In this document: positions 1 to 5,907 of the stretch, piece after piece
How the letters are laid out: the number at the start of each line of letters is the position of its first letter
How positions within the stretch are numbered: position 1 is the first letter of the stretch
Source of the DNA: DASUMP01 sp036277635
GTDB lineage: Bacteria; Actinomycetota; Acidimicrobiia; IMCC26256; PALSA-610
Direction: 5' to 3'
Length of the DNA: 20,748 nucleotides
Assembly (NCBI GenBank): GCA_036277635.1
Contig: DASUMP010000125.1
Span: forward strand, 1 to 20,748
Position numbers and translations under genes: made by a program
The notes under the pieces: model-generated
Told to the model about the DNA's origin: nothing
The model's database searches: none
The model's input: the letters and a program-made list of their open reading frames with translations, nothing else

Positions 1-80
1 AGCGCGCCGAACGCCGGGACCGCCAGCCGCACGATCTCCCGGTCGTGGGGATCCGCGCGCAGGATCCGAGGCCGCGCCAA
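1..80 (-). CDS. MATE family efflux transporter, N-terminal fragment
   Basis: Only the first 26 codons are inside the window; the gene continues past its left edge. Read from a TTG at 80-78, the peptide has a short basic leader followed by DREIVRLAVPAFGA, which resembles the start of the first helix of actinobacterial MATE (DinF-like) multidrug and toxin exporters, cation-coupled membrane antiporters. The TTG lies exactly 7 bases after a GATACT hexamer on the same strand, suggesting a leaderless mRNA. An in-frame GTG at 113-111 is an alternative but would overlap the divergent gene's start. The call rests on a short piece of sequence and is therefore moderate. Confidence 0.6.
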   Translation of the reverse strand, partial: MARPRILRADPHDREIVRLAVPAFGA

Positions 81-86
81 GGGCGT

Positions 87-93
87 CAGTATC
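87..93. promoter_or_regulatory. Candidate bidirectional -10 element
   Basis: The sequence CAGTATC carries CAGTAT on the plus strand (87-92) and GATACT on the minus strand (93-88). GATACT ends 7 bases before the TTG at 80, and CAGTAT ends 8 bases before the GTG at 101. Both spacings fit transcription starting at or next to the start codon, that is leaderless mRNAs. I see no convincing Shine-Dalgarno sequence for either gene. No clear -35 boxes are visible, as is common in actinobacteria. Confidence 0.4.
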
Positions 94-100
94 GCCGGTC

Positions 101-490
101 GTGAGTGTCGCACCCTCGGTGTTGAATGCAGAGGTGGAACCAGCACCGGCCGTGCGATTCGCGGAGCTCGCCCGCCGCATCACCGCGGCCGCCCGCGCCG
201 CCGGGCTCGTCACGCCGGCGTTCCGCAGTCCGCCGCGTCACGCCACCGCGGTGCGCACGATCCGCCGCCTGCCCGGCGGCCCGGTCGTGTCGGTGCGGAT
301 CCGGAGTCGCACCCCCGCCCAGGTCGCGAGCGACATGATCGACGGCGTGCTCGCCGCCAACCGCTTGCAGGGCGACGGTGCCGCGCGCGTGCGGGCGCAG
401 CTGGTGGCGGCCGTGCGCGGCGGCCCTCCCTCCCCGCCTACCGTTGCGCACCCGGCCCGGGTGGCGGAACGGCAGACGCAGGCGGCTTAA
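101..490 (+). CDS. Small conserved-type hypothetical protein overlapping tRNA-Leu
   Basis: This 129-residue protein has no domain I can name with certainty. It is basic and rich in Ala, Arg and Val, with no signal peptide or membrane helix. A central part (about residues 40-95) contains PAFRSPPR, a Thr-Ile-Arg-Arg stretch, an alternating-hydrophobic strand and DMIDGVLAANRL, which looks like a small folded alpha/beta unit. Third codon positions are strongly G/C, supporting real coding. The GTG start fits a leaderless transcript from the -10 at 87-92. The last 12 codons lie within the tRNA gene, and the stop codon TAA (488-490) is the tRNA anticodon. The tail VAERQTQAA is therefore tRNA sequence read as protein. 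Confidence 0.6.
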   Translation: MSVAPSVLNAEVEPAPAVRFAELARRITAAARAAGLVTPAFRSPPRHATAVRTIRRLPGGPVVSVRIRSRTPAQVASDMIDGVLAANRLQGDGAARVRAQLVAAVRGGPPSPPTVAHPARVAERQTQAA

Positions 491-537
491 ACCCGCCGGC
501 CCGCAAGGGCGTGGGGGTTCGATTCCCTCCCCGGGCA
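455..537 (+). tRNA. tRNA-Leu (anticodon UAA)
   Basis: A complete class II cloverleaf folds by eye. The acceptor arms are 455-461 and 530-536 (7 pairs). The D-stem is 464-466 with 477-479. The anticodon stem is 481-485 with 493-497, with loop CTTAAAC and anticodon TAA at 488-490. A long variable arm lies at 498-512 (GCCC/GGGC type hairpin). The T-arm is 513-517 with 525-529, with loop TTCGATT. The discriminator base is A537. Only CC followed by G comes after it, so the CCA end is not encoded. The long variable arm and anticodon identify leucine. It decodes UUA and UUG, which are rare codons in a genome this GC-rich. Confidence 0.95.
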
Positions 538-568
538 CCGCGGCTGGCCTGTCGTGCGCGGGCTCCCA

Positions 569-590
569 GATCGTGGAACGATCGCGCGAT
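569..590 (+). promoter_or_regulatory. Two overlapping palindromes at a start codon
   Basis: GATCGT-GGA-ACGATC (569-583) is a perfect 6-base inverted repeat with a 3-base loop. It overlaps the 10-base palindrome ATCGCGCGAT (581-590), which includes the first two bases of the ATG at 589. The site lies between the tRNA-Leu 3' end and the Calx-beta gene. It could be a protein-binding site, an RNA hairpin limiting translation, or part of tRNA 3' processing or termination. There is no U-run. Confidence 0.35.
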
Positions 591-1380
591 GCAGCGAGCC
601 CGCCTGTTCGTGATGCTCCTCGTGGTCGTCGTCCTCGTCGTGCCGGCGGGGAGCGCGGGGGCGGTCCCCGGACCGGTGTTCACCGAGACGCCCCGGGTGT
701 CGGTCGGCAGCGGCGCCGTCGACGAAGGGCACATGGGCGGCCGGTGGATCCGCTTCACGATCTCGCTGTCGTGGCACACGACGGTCCCCGTGACCTTCAC
801 GGTCGCGACCTCCGACGTGAGCGCGACCGCCGGCGTCGACTACGTCGCGAAGACCAAGACGCTCACGTTCCTCCCCGGCCAGACCCAGAAGTACCTGACG
901 ATCGGTATCCGCCAAGACTTCCAGGACGAGGCCGACGAGACGTTCGCGCTCTCGCTCTCGAACGTGGTGAACGCGACGATCGGCGTCGGCACCGGCACCG
1001 GAACGATCTACGACGACGACCCGAGTCCCGGCCCCCGAGCGACGGTCGGCGACATCTCGCTCGTCGAGACGTGCTCGGGCACGCCGATCCGCGCGTACGT
1101 ACCGATCGTGCTGTCGCAACGCCGCAACGTGCCGGTCGTCGTGCAGGCCACGACGGTCCCGGTCGACGCCACTGCCGACGTCGACTACTTCTCGCTCACG
1201 AAGACGATCACGTTCTTCGCCGGGAACAGCGTGCGCCCCTTCCCGGTGCGCATCAAGACCGACGTCCTCCCCGAAGGCACGGAGCAGCTCGAGGTGCACG
1301 TGAGCATCGTGAGCGGCGACGTGACGATGGGGAAGTCCATCGGCACGATCACGATCGCGAACTGCATCGCGCCGTCGTGA
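589..1380 (+). CDS. Secreted protein with two Calx-beta domains
   Basis: This 263-residue protein starts with a clear signal peptide: basic MQRAR, a long Leu/Val core (residues 6-18), then an Ala/Gly-rich cleavage region around residues 20-25. The mature part holds two Calx-beta-like beta-sandwich repeats, about residues 35-145 and 150-260. Each has the typical pattern of a TAGVDY/TADVDY strand, a TLTF or TITF strand with a following Gly, and an acidic turn before the last strands (DEADETF, LPEGTEQL). The first ends in GTIYDDDP. Calx-beta domains bind calcium and usually occur within large adhesins or cell-surface proteins. Here they are essentially the whole protein. Cys162 and Cys259 bracket the second domain and could form a disulfide. 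There is no sortase motif or membrane anchor. The ATG was chosen because upstream codons lie in the tRNA. Confidence 0.8.
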   Translation: MQRARLFVMLLVVVVLVVPAGSAGAVPGPVFTETPRVSVGSGAVDEGHMGGRWIRFTISLSWHTTVPVTFTVATSDVSATAGVDYVAKTKTLTFLPGQTQKYLTIGIRQDFQDEADETFALSLSNVVNATIGVGTGTGTIYDDDPSPGPRATVGDISLVETCSGTPIRAYVPIVLSQRRNVPVVVQATTVPVDATADVDYFSLTKTITFFAGNSVRPFPVRIKTDVLPEGTEQLEVHVSIVSGDVTMGKSIGTITIANCIAPS

Positions 1381-1383
1381 CCG

Positions 1384-2457
1384 TCAGCGGAGGGTGAGCG
1401 GGCGGTTCTGGGCCGACGAGTCGATGGCGCCGAGCACGAAGGCGAGCACCTCGCGGGCGGCTTCGGCGGTGAAGGTGTACTCCTCGCCCGCGCGCAGCTT
1501 GGTGATGAAGTGGCGGGTGGACTCGCGGAACGAGGAGCCCCAGTCGTCGTCGAGGGCGTGGTACTGGCGCAGCTCGCCGTCGGCGTAGACCTCGAGCACG
1601 GGCTGGGCGAGGCCGTGCGCGGTGCAGTGGTTCACGCGCACGAAGCCCTTGGTGCCGGTGACCTCGAAGCGCTCGTCGTTCGAGTAGTAGTCGCTCGCCA
1701 TCAACATGTCGGGCGCGAGCGTGAGGTCGTACACGCCGCGCACGCCGTTGGTGTGGTTCCACATCACCGTCGATGGCGCGTCCATCGCGAAGCCGGGCGC
1801 CACCTCGGTCTGGCCCACCCACGCCATCACGTCGGCGACCTCGCCGAACAACCACCGCGCGACCGCGAACTTGTGCCAGCCGTCGTCGAACATGAAGATC
1901 CCGCGCCCGTCGCGGCCCTGTTCGATCTGCCAGATCCACGTGGACGCGGGCACGTCCCAGCCGCCCTTGCCGGTGCCGACCATCTTCATCGAGAAGCCGG
2001 CGACGTCGCCGATCTCACCCGACGCGACGATGTCGCGCAGGCGGAGCAGCGGCTCGTAGAACAGGTAGTTCTCCATGACCCGCAGCTGCACGCCCGCAGC
2101 GTCGCGCGCCGCGATCATCGCGTCGGCTTCGGCGAGGCTCGAGGCCATCGGTTTCTGCACCGTCACGTGGTGACCGGCGCGCAGCACCTGGCACACGACC
2201 TCGCAGTGCGCGGGTGTGGGCACGAGCACCTCCACCACGTCGCAGTCGGCGGCGAGGAACCGGTCGACGTCGGTGAAGCCGTGCGCGTCGGGCCAGTCGG
2301 CGAGGCGTTGCTCGACCTTGCGCGCGTCGAGGTCGCACAGCGCCACCACCTCGACGTCGGGGTTGTCGCGGTAGCCGAGCGTCGTGAGGTCGAAGATGCG
2401 GCCGAGCCCGAGGACGCCGACGCGCGTCGGACGGTCTGTCGGCACCCACCCGGTCAC
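1384..2457 (-). CDS. Gfo/Idh/MocA family oxidoreductase
   Basis: This 357-residue protein is of normal family length. Residues about 11-125 form the NAD(P)-binding Rossmann domain, with VGVLGLGRI near the N-terminus and a CDLD turn after the second strand. The usual EKP motif appears as VQKP, with the likely catalytic Lys102. The C-terminal domain includes DDGWHKFAVARWLFG, which matches the family region carrying the substrate-binding His. Members oxidise or reduce sugars, inositols, bile acids and similar polyols, so the substrate cannot be read from sequence. The GTG start overlaps the stop of the preceding VOC gene by four bases (GTGA), indicating translational coupling. It is the last gene of a three-gene operon and converges on the Calx-beta gene with a 3-base gap. 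Confidence 0.88.
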   Translation of the reverse strand: MTGWVPTDRPTRVGVLGLGRIFDLTTLGYRDNPDVEVVALCDLDARKVEQRLADWPDAHGFTDVDRFLAADCDVVEVLVPTPAHCEVVCQVLRAGHHVTVQKPMASSLAEADAMIAARDAAGVQLRVMENYLFYEPLLRLRDIVASGEIGDVAGFSMKMVGTGKGGWDVPASTWIWQIEQGRDGRGIFMFDDGWHKFAVARWLFGEVADVMAWVGQTEVAPGFAMDAPSTVMWNHTNGVRGVYDLTLAPDMLMASDYYSNDERFEVTGTKGFVRVNHCTAHGLAQPVLEVYADGELRQYHALDDDWGSSFRESTRHFITKLRAGEEYTFTAEAAREVLAFVLGAIDSSAQNRPLTLR

Positions 2458-2828
2458 TCGGCGTCTTCCTGGAGCTCGAGCACGTTGCCGGCCGGGTCGC
2501 ACAGGAACACCTGCTGCACCGTGCGCCCCGGTTGGTGCTGCTCGCCGCGGAAGTAGGCGATGCCGCGCTCGTCGAGCTCGGCGAGGGCGGCCGCGAGGTC
2601 GGCGACGCCGAGACACACGTGGTGGCGGGTCGGGTCGAGCTCGGTGCCGCTCTCGGGGAAGCCGATCAGGTGCATCTGGGCGTCGCCCACCGCGTACCAC
2701 TGACCGGGGATGCCGATGTCGGGTCGGTCGACCGTGGTGAGGCCGAGGACCTCGCCGTAGAAGCGCGCGGTCTCGTCGATCGCGCGCGTCGTGTTCACGC
2801 TCGTGTGCAGGACGCGGGTGACTCTCAC
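2454..2828 (-). CDS. VOC family (glyoxalase/bleomycin-resistance fold) protein
   Basis: This 124-residue single-domain VOC protein has two beta-alpha-beta-beta-beta units. Residues 5-60 contain FYGEVLGL. Residues 65-120 contain RHHVCLGVAD and end in DPAGNVLELQ, the typical C-terminal signature. His8, His69 or His70, and Glu118 sit where metal ligands usually lie, so a metal-dependent enzyme (dioxygenase, lyase or isomerase) is possible. The substrate is unknown. The GTG start overlaps the stop of the upstream VOC gene by four bases, and its own stop overlaps the oxidoreductase start by four bases. The neighbours suggest a shared small-molecule pathway. Confidence 0.85.
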   Translation of the reverse strand: MRVTRVLHTSVNTTRAIDETARFYGEVLGLTTVDRPDIGIPGQWYAVGDAQMHLIGFPESGTELDPTRHHVCLGVADLAAALAELDERGIAYFRGEQHQPGRTVQQVFLCDPAGNVLELQEDAE

Positions 2829-3193
2829 AGCTGCTCCATGAACTCGAGGCGGATGCCGCCGGGTGCGGTCACGAACGCGATGCGCCGCCGACCGAAGGTG
2901 CCTTCCACGATCTCGGGTCCCCACACGACGTCGTGGCCGTCGAGCTCGCGATCGAGGTCGTCGGTGAACAGCGCGGGGTGGAGGAACCCTTCGGCGGGGA
3001 GGGCGACGTCGTCTTCGTAGACGGCGCGGGTGAACAGCGTGATCTGCACCGGGCCGAGGAACACGTCGGCCCGCTCGGCGCCGCGCCACGGCATCCGGTC
3101 GCGCACCTCGAAGCCGGCGCGCTCGTAGAACGCGCAGGCGCCGTCGAGATCGACGACCTTCACCGCGAGGTTCGCCATCCCCGTGACTGCCAT
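2825..3193 (-). CDS. VOC family protein, first gene of operon
   Basis: This is a 122-residue VOC-fold protein. The first half includes VKVVDLDGACAFYERAGFEV and the second half FLHPALFTDDLD, ending in PGGIRLEFMEQL. His72 and Glu117 match second-half metal-ligand positions. The first-strand position usually held by His or Glu is Asn8, so metal binding may be incomplete, and it could pair with the second VOC protein or serve as a binding protein. The ATG at 3193 is preferred over the upstream ATG at 3238 because a strong GGAGG (3203-3199) lies 5 bases ahead. A palindrome at 3206-3223 sits just upstream. Confidence 0.82.
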   Translation of the reverse strand: MAVTGMANLAVKVVDLDGACAFYERAGFEVRDRMPWRGAERADVFLGPVQITLFTRAVYEDDVALPAEGFLHPALFTDDLDRELDGHDVVWGPEIVEGTFGRRRIAFVTAPGGIRLEFMEQL

Positions 3194-3205
3194 CGCCCCC
3201 TCCGA

Positions 3206-3223
3206 CCTGACGCCGACGTCAGG
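3206..3223. promoter_or_regulatory. Palindromic operator candidate of the VOC operon
   Basis: CCTGACG-CCGA-CGTCAGG is a perfect 7-base inverted repeat with a 4-base centre. It lies immediately upstream of the ribosome binding site of the first VOC gene. It also adjoins a possible minus-strand -10 (TACGTT, 3229-3224), so a bound regulator would cover the transcription start. The size and symmetry fit a dimeric repressor (TetR, GntR or MarR type), but no regulator gene is next to it. An RNA hairpin in the leader is an alternative. Confidence 0.5.
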
Positions 3224-3300
3224 AACGTAGTGCGACACGCGGATCGACGTGGTGGCGTCGCCGGCGGTTGTCGCCGCCGGGGCCGGGGTACCCGGCCACG

Positions 3301-3936
3301 GTGACGAGCGATCTGCTGGAGATGGCCGGGGGGTGGCCCGACCCGGTGCTCTACCTGATCGTCGGGATGTTCGCGTTCTTCGGCGCGACCGTGATCCTCG
3401 ACATCCTCTTGCCGGGGGAGATCGCGATCGTGTTCTTCGCGGCGGCCTTCGCCGACGCGAACGTCGCGGTGCCGCCCGCGATCGTGGCGTGCGTCGCTGG
3501 TGCGCTCATCGGCGACTCGCTCAGCTGGTACCTCGGCCAGCGCTTCGGCTGGTCGCTGATCTGCCGGTGGAAGTTCATCCGCAAGCGCGCCGAGGGACCG
3601 GCGCAACGCGCGCACGAGCACTTCGCGGAGCGGGGCGCCTGGATCATCTTCGTGGCCCGCTTCGTCGGCGTGCTGCGCGCCGCAGTGCCGTTCGTGCTCG
3701 GCTCGACGAAGATGCGCTACGGCAAGTTCATGGCCTACGACGTGCCCGCCGCGATCGTGTGGTCGACCGGCATCGTGCTGCTCGGCTACTGGATCGGGCC
3801 GCCCGCGGCGCGCTTCCTCGACCGCTTCGGGTGGATCACCGGCGCGATCGCCGTGGTGGGAGTGGTGGCCTGGTTCGCGGTGAAGCGGATCAAGCGGGCG
3901 GGATCGACCCGCCCGCAGCAAACCACTCGCGCATGA
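3301..3936 (+). CDS. DedA family membrane protein (VTT/SNARE-associated domain)
   Basis: This 211-residue integral membrane protein has hydrophobic segments near residues 16-34, 40-55, 58-75, 145-165 and 178-194, and a basic C-terminus. The family signature is clear. LPGE lies at residues 37-40. FVARFVGVLRAAVPFVLG (about 117-134) followed by MRYGKFMAYD is the conserved Arg/Pro/Gly re-entrant region. DedA/VTT proteins act in lipid scrambling or undecaprenyl-phosphate recycling and proton-dependent membrane homeostasis. The GTG at 3301 was chosen because the protein begins naturally just before the first helix. An in-frame ATG at 3268 would add 11 residues. Its 3' end overlaps the converging SnoaL-like gene by 47 bases. 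Confidence 0.88.
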   Translation: MTSDLLEMAGGWPDPVLYLIVGMFAFFGATVILDILLPGEIAIVFFAAAFADANVAVPPAIVACVAGALIGDSLSWYLGQRFGWSLICRWKFIRKRAEGPAQRAHEHFAERGAWIIFVARFVGVLRAAVPFVLGSTKMRYGKFMAYDVPAAIVWSTGIVLLGYWIGPPAARFLDRFGWITGAIAVVGVVAWFAVKRIKRAGSTRPQQTTRA

Positions 3937-4324
3937 CGTCCTCGCACTCCTTCATGTTGTAGATGTCCTCTTGGTACGAGAACTTGCCGTCGCCGGCGTA
4001 CTCGAGGACCGTCATGCCGGCGAACTGGTAGGGCTCGGCCCGACCGTCGACGTTGGGGAGGCGGTTCAACCACCGGAAGATCACCCGGTTGCCGTCGATG
4101 ACGTACCAGTCGAGCGGATAGTCCCAGCCCGCGTTCACGAGCGGCGCCATCGTGGGCACGATCCACGCACGGATCTCGTCCTTGCCGTGGAACGTCCCCA
4201 TCTCGTGCTCGACGTACACGCCGTCGTCGGTGAACAGCTCGACGTACGCGTCCCAGTCCTGGGAGTCGTTCAGCTCGCGTTGGCGGCGGAACGCCGCTTC
4301 GACTTCGTCACGGGGGAAGGTCAT
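3890..4324 (-). CDS. SnoaL-like / NTF2-fold protein
   Basis: This 144-residue protein matches the cone-shaped NTF2-like fold. An N-terminal helix with NDSQDWDAYVELFTDD is followed by GVYVEHEMGTFHGKDEIRAW, the pattern of SnoaL/ketosteroid-isomerase-like proteins, then strands through about residue 125. Such proteins are isomerases, cyclases, dehydratases or non-catalytic binding proteins, and the active site cannot be assigned here. The ATG overlaps the stop of the citrate synthase gene by four bases (ATGA), so translation is probably coupled. It is the last gene of the operon. Its final 47 bases overlap the end of the DedA gene on the other strand, so both genes share terminal coding sequence. 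Confidence 0.82.
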   Translation of the reverse strand: MTFPRDEVEAAFRRQRELNDSQDWDAYVELFTDDGVYVEHEMGTFHGKDEIRAWIVPTMAPLVNAGWDYPLDWYVIDGNRVIFRWLNRLPNVDGRAEPYQFAGMTVLEYAGDGKFSYQEDIYNMKECEDVMREWFAAGGSIPPA

Positions 4325-5871
4325 CCGAGGGAAGGTACCGGCTGCGGCGGCGGCGGGCCGACGTAGTGCGCGCTCGGGCGGATCAGGCGGTTGTCGGCGG
4401 CCTGCTCGAGCACGTGCGCGCACCAGCCGATGACGCGGCTCGACGCGAACGTCGGGGTGAACAGCTCGCGAGGGATGCCGCACGAGTCCATCACGATGCC
4501 GGCGTAGAATTCGACGTTCGTGTAGAGCTTGCGACCGGGCTTCAGCTCGTCGAGCACCTTGATCGCCGTCGCTTCGATGTGGCGCGCGAGTTCCATCTTC
4601 TCGCCCCCGAGCGCATCGGCGACATCGCGCAGCATGAGCGAGCGCGGGTCGTCGGTCTTGTAGACGCGGTGCCCGAAGCCCATGAGCCGGTCGCCGCGCT
4701 CCACGGCCGCCCGCAGCCACGGCTCCGCGTTCTCGGGCGTGCCGATCTCGTCGAGCATCGCGAGGGCGCGGCTCGGCGCACCGCCGTGCAACGGTCCGCT
4801 CAGCGCGCCGATCGCGCCCACGACCGCGGCCCCGAGGTCGGCGCCGGTGGAGGTGATGACGCGAGCCGTGAACGTGGAGGCGTTGAACCCATGGTCGATC
4901 GTCGAGATCAGGTACTTCTCCACGGCCGCCGCGTGCTCGGCGGTGGGCACCTCGCCCCGCATCATGTAGAGGTAGTTCGCCGCGTACGCGAGGTCGGGGT
5001 GCGGGTCGATCGGCTCGAGCCCGTTGCGGAGCCGCCACAGCGCGGTGATGAGCGTCGGGACGACCGCGCACGTCGCGAGCGCGTTGTCGCGCAGCGTCGC
5101 CGCGTCGATGTCGAGCGACGGCTGGAAGTCGAGCGCGGCGCCGAACAACGAGATCGACGACCGCAGCGCGTCGAGCGGTACGAACGCGTCGCCCGCGCGC
5201 GCGATGGCGGGGAGCACGTCGGCGACCGCCGGCGGGATCGCGCGCCGTGGGCGCACCTCGGCGGCGAACCGCTCGCGCTCCGCCGCCGTGGCGGGGAGCG
5301 CGCCTTCGAACAGCAGCTGCCACACGTCTTCGAGCGGGCGCGCCTTGGCGAGATCGACCGCCGAGTACTGGCGGTAGTGGTAGAAGCCCTCGACGCCGCG
5401 CACGTCGCCCACCGTGGTCTCGGCGACCGCGACGCCCTCGAGACCCTTCGGCACCTCGTGGGCCTGCACGTCGGCGGGCTGGATCATCGCGATGCGCATG
5501 AGGTCGCGCATCGACACGATGCCGACGAGTCGGTTGTCGTCGACGACCGGGATGTGGCGGTACCCGTGCTCGCTCAGCGCGCCGAACGCGTCGGCGACGA
5601 TCACGTGGGGGGCGATCGTGTCGGGTTCCGCGGTCATCCACTCGGAGACCTTCGCGGTGGACGCGTCGGAACCGGCCGCCGCGATGCGGATCATGTCGCG
5701 CTCGGTGAGGATGCCGATCGCGCGCTCGTCGGCGTCGACCACCACGACGGATCCGACGTGTTGGCGTTCCATGCGCTCGGCCGCCTCGGCCACCGTCTCC
5801 GCGGGCCGGGCGGTGACCACCGGCCGGCTCATGATGTCGGCCACCGTGCGGGTGGGTGCGGGGTCCGCCAT
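4321..5871 (-). CDS. Citrate synthase family protein with N-terminal CBS domain pair
   Basis: This 516-residue fusion has two CBS motifs (about residues 8-65 and 74-130, including VGSVVVVDADERAIGILTERD and RHIPVVDDNRLVGIVSMRD) followed by a citrate/2-methylcitrate synthase domain (about 145-516). The domain condenses oxaloacetate with acetyl- or propionyl-CoA. Active-site regions are present: His327 in DHGFNAST, His362 in GPLHGGAP and His401 in GFGHRVYK. The residue that is Asp in standard enzymes (NVDFYSG) is Glu454 here, in NVEFYAG, a conservative change. CBS pairs usually bind adenine nucleotides, so allosteric control by energy state is likely. AAAGG lies about 9 bases upstream of the ATG. 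The gene lies 36 bases after a crotonase gene and overlaps the SnoaL-like gene by four bases. Confidence 0.9.
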   Translation of the reverse strand: MADPAPTRTVADIMSRPVVTARPAETVAEAAERMERQHVGSVVVVDADERAIGILTERDMIRIAAAGSDASTAKVSEWMTAEPDTIAPHVIVADAFGALSEHGYRHIPVVDDNRLVGIVSMRDLMRIAMIQPADVQAHEVPKGLEGVAVAETTVGDVRGVEGFYHYRQYSAVDLAKARPLEDVWQLLFEGALPATAAERERFAAEVRPRRAIPPAVADVLPAIARAGDAFVPLDALRSSISLFGAALDFQPSLDIDAATLRDNALATCAVVPTLITALWRLRNGLEPIDPHPDLAYAANYLYMMRGEVPTAEHAAAVEKYLISTIDHGFNASTFTARVITSTGADLGAAVVGAIGALSGPLHGGAPSRALAMLDEIGTPENAEPWLRAAVERGDRLMGFGHRVYKTDDPRSLMLRDVADALGGEKMELARHIEATAIKVLDELKPGRKLYTNVEFYAGIVMDSCGIPRELFTPTFASSRVIGWCAHVLEQAADNRLIRPSAHYVGPPPPQPVPSLG

Positions 5872-5907
5872 CGCCGTGCCTTTCTCGCCGTGGACGACGC
5901 CGGCAGT

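Noticed and set aside
455..589. tRNA-Leu as an integration site for a mobile element
   Set aside because: No integrase, phage or transposase gene and no repeated copy of the tRNA 3' end was noticed in the window.
378..1397. A 339-residue plus-strand frame across the tRNA and Calx-beta gene
   Set aside because: Arg-rich shadow translation; the overlapping frame has a signal peptide and Calx-beta domains.
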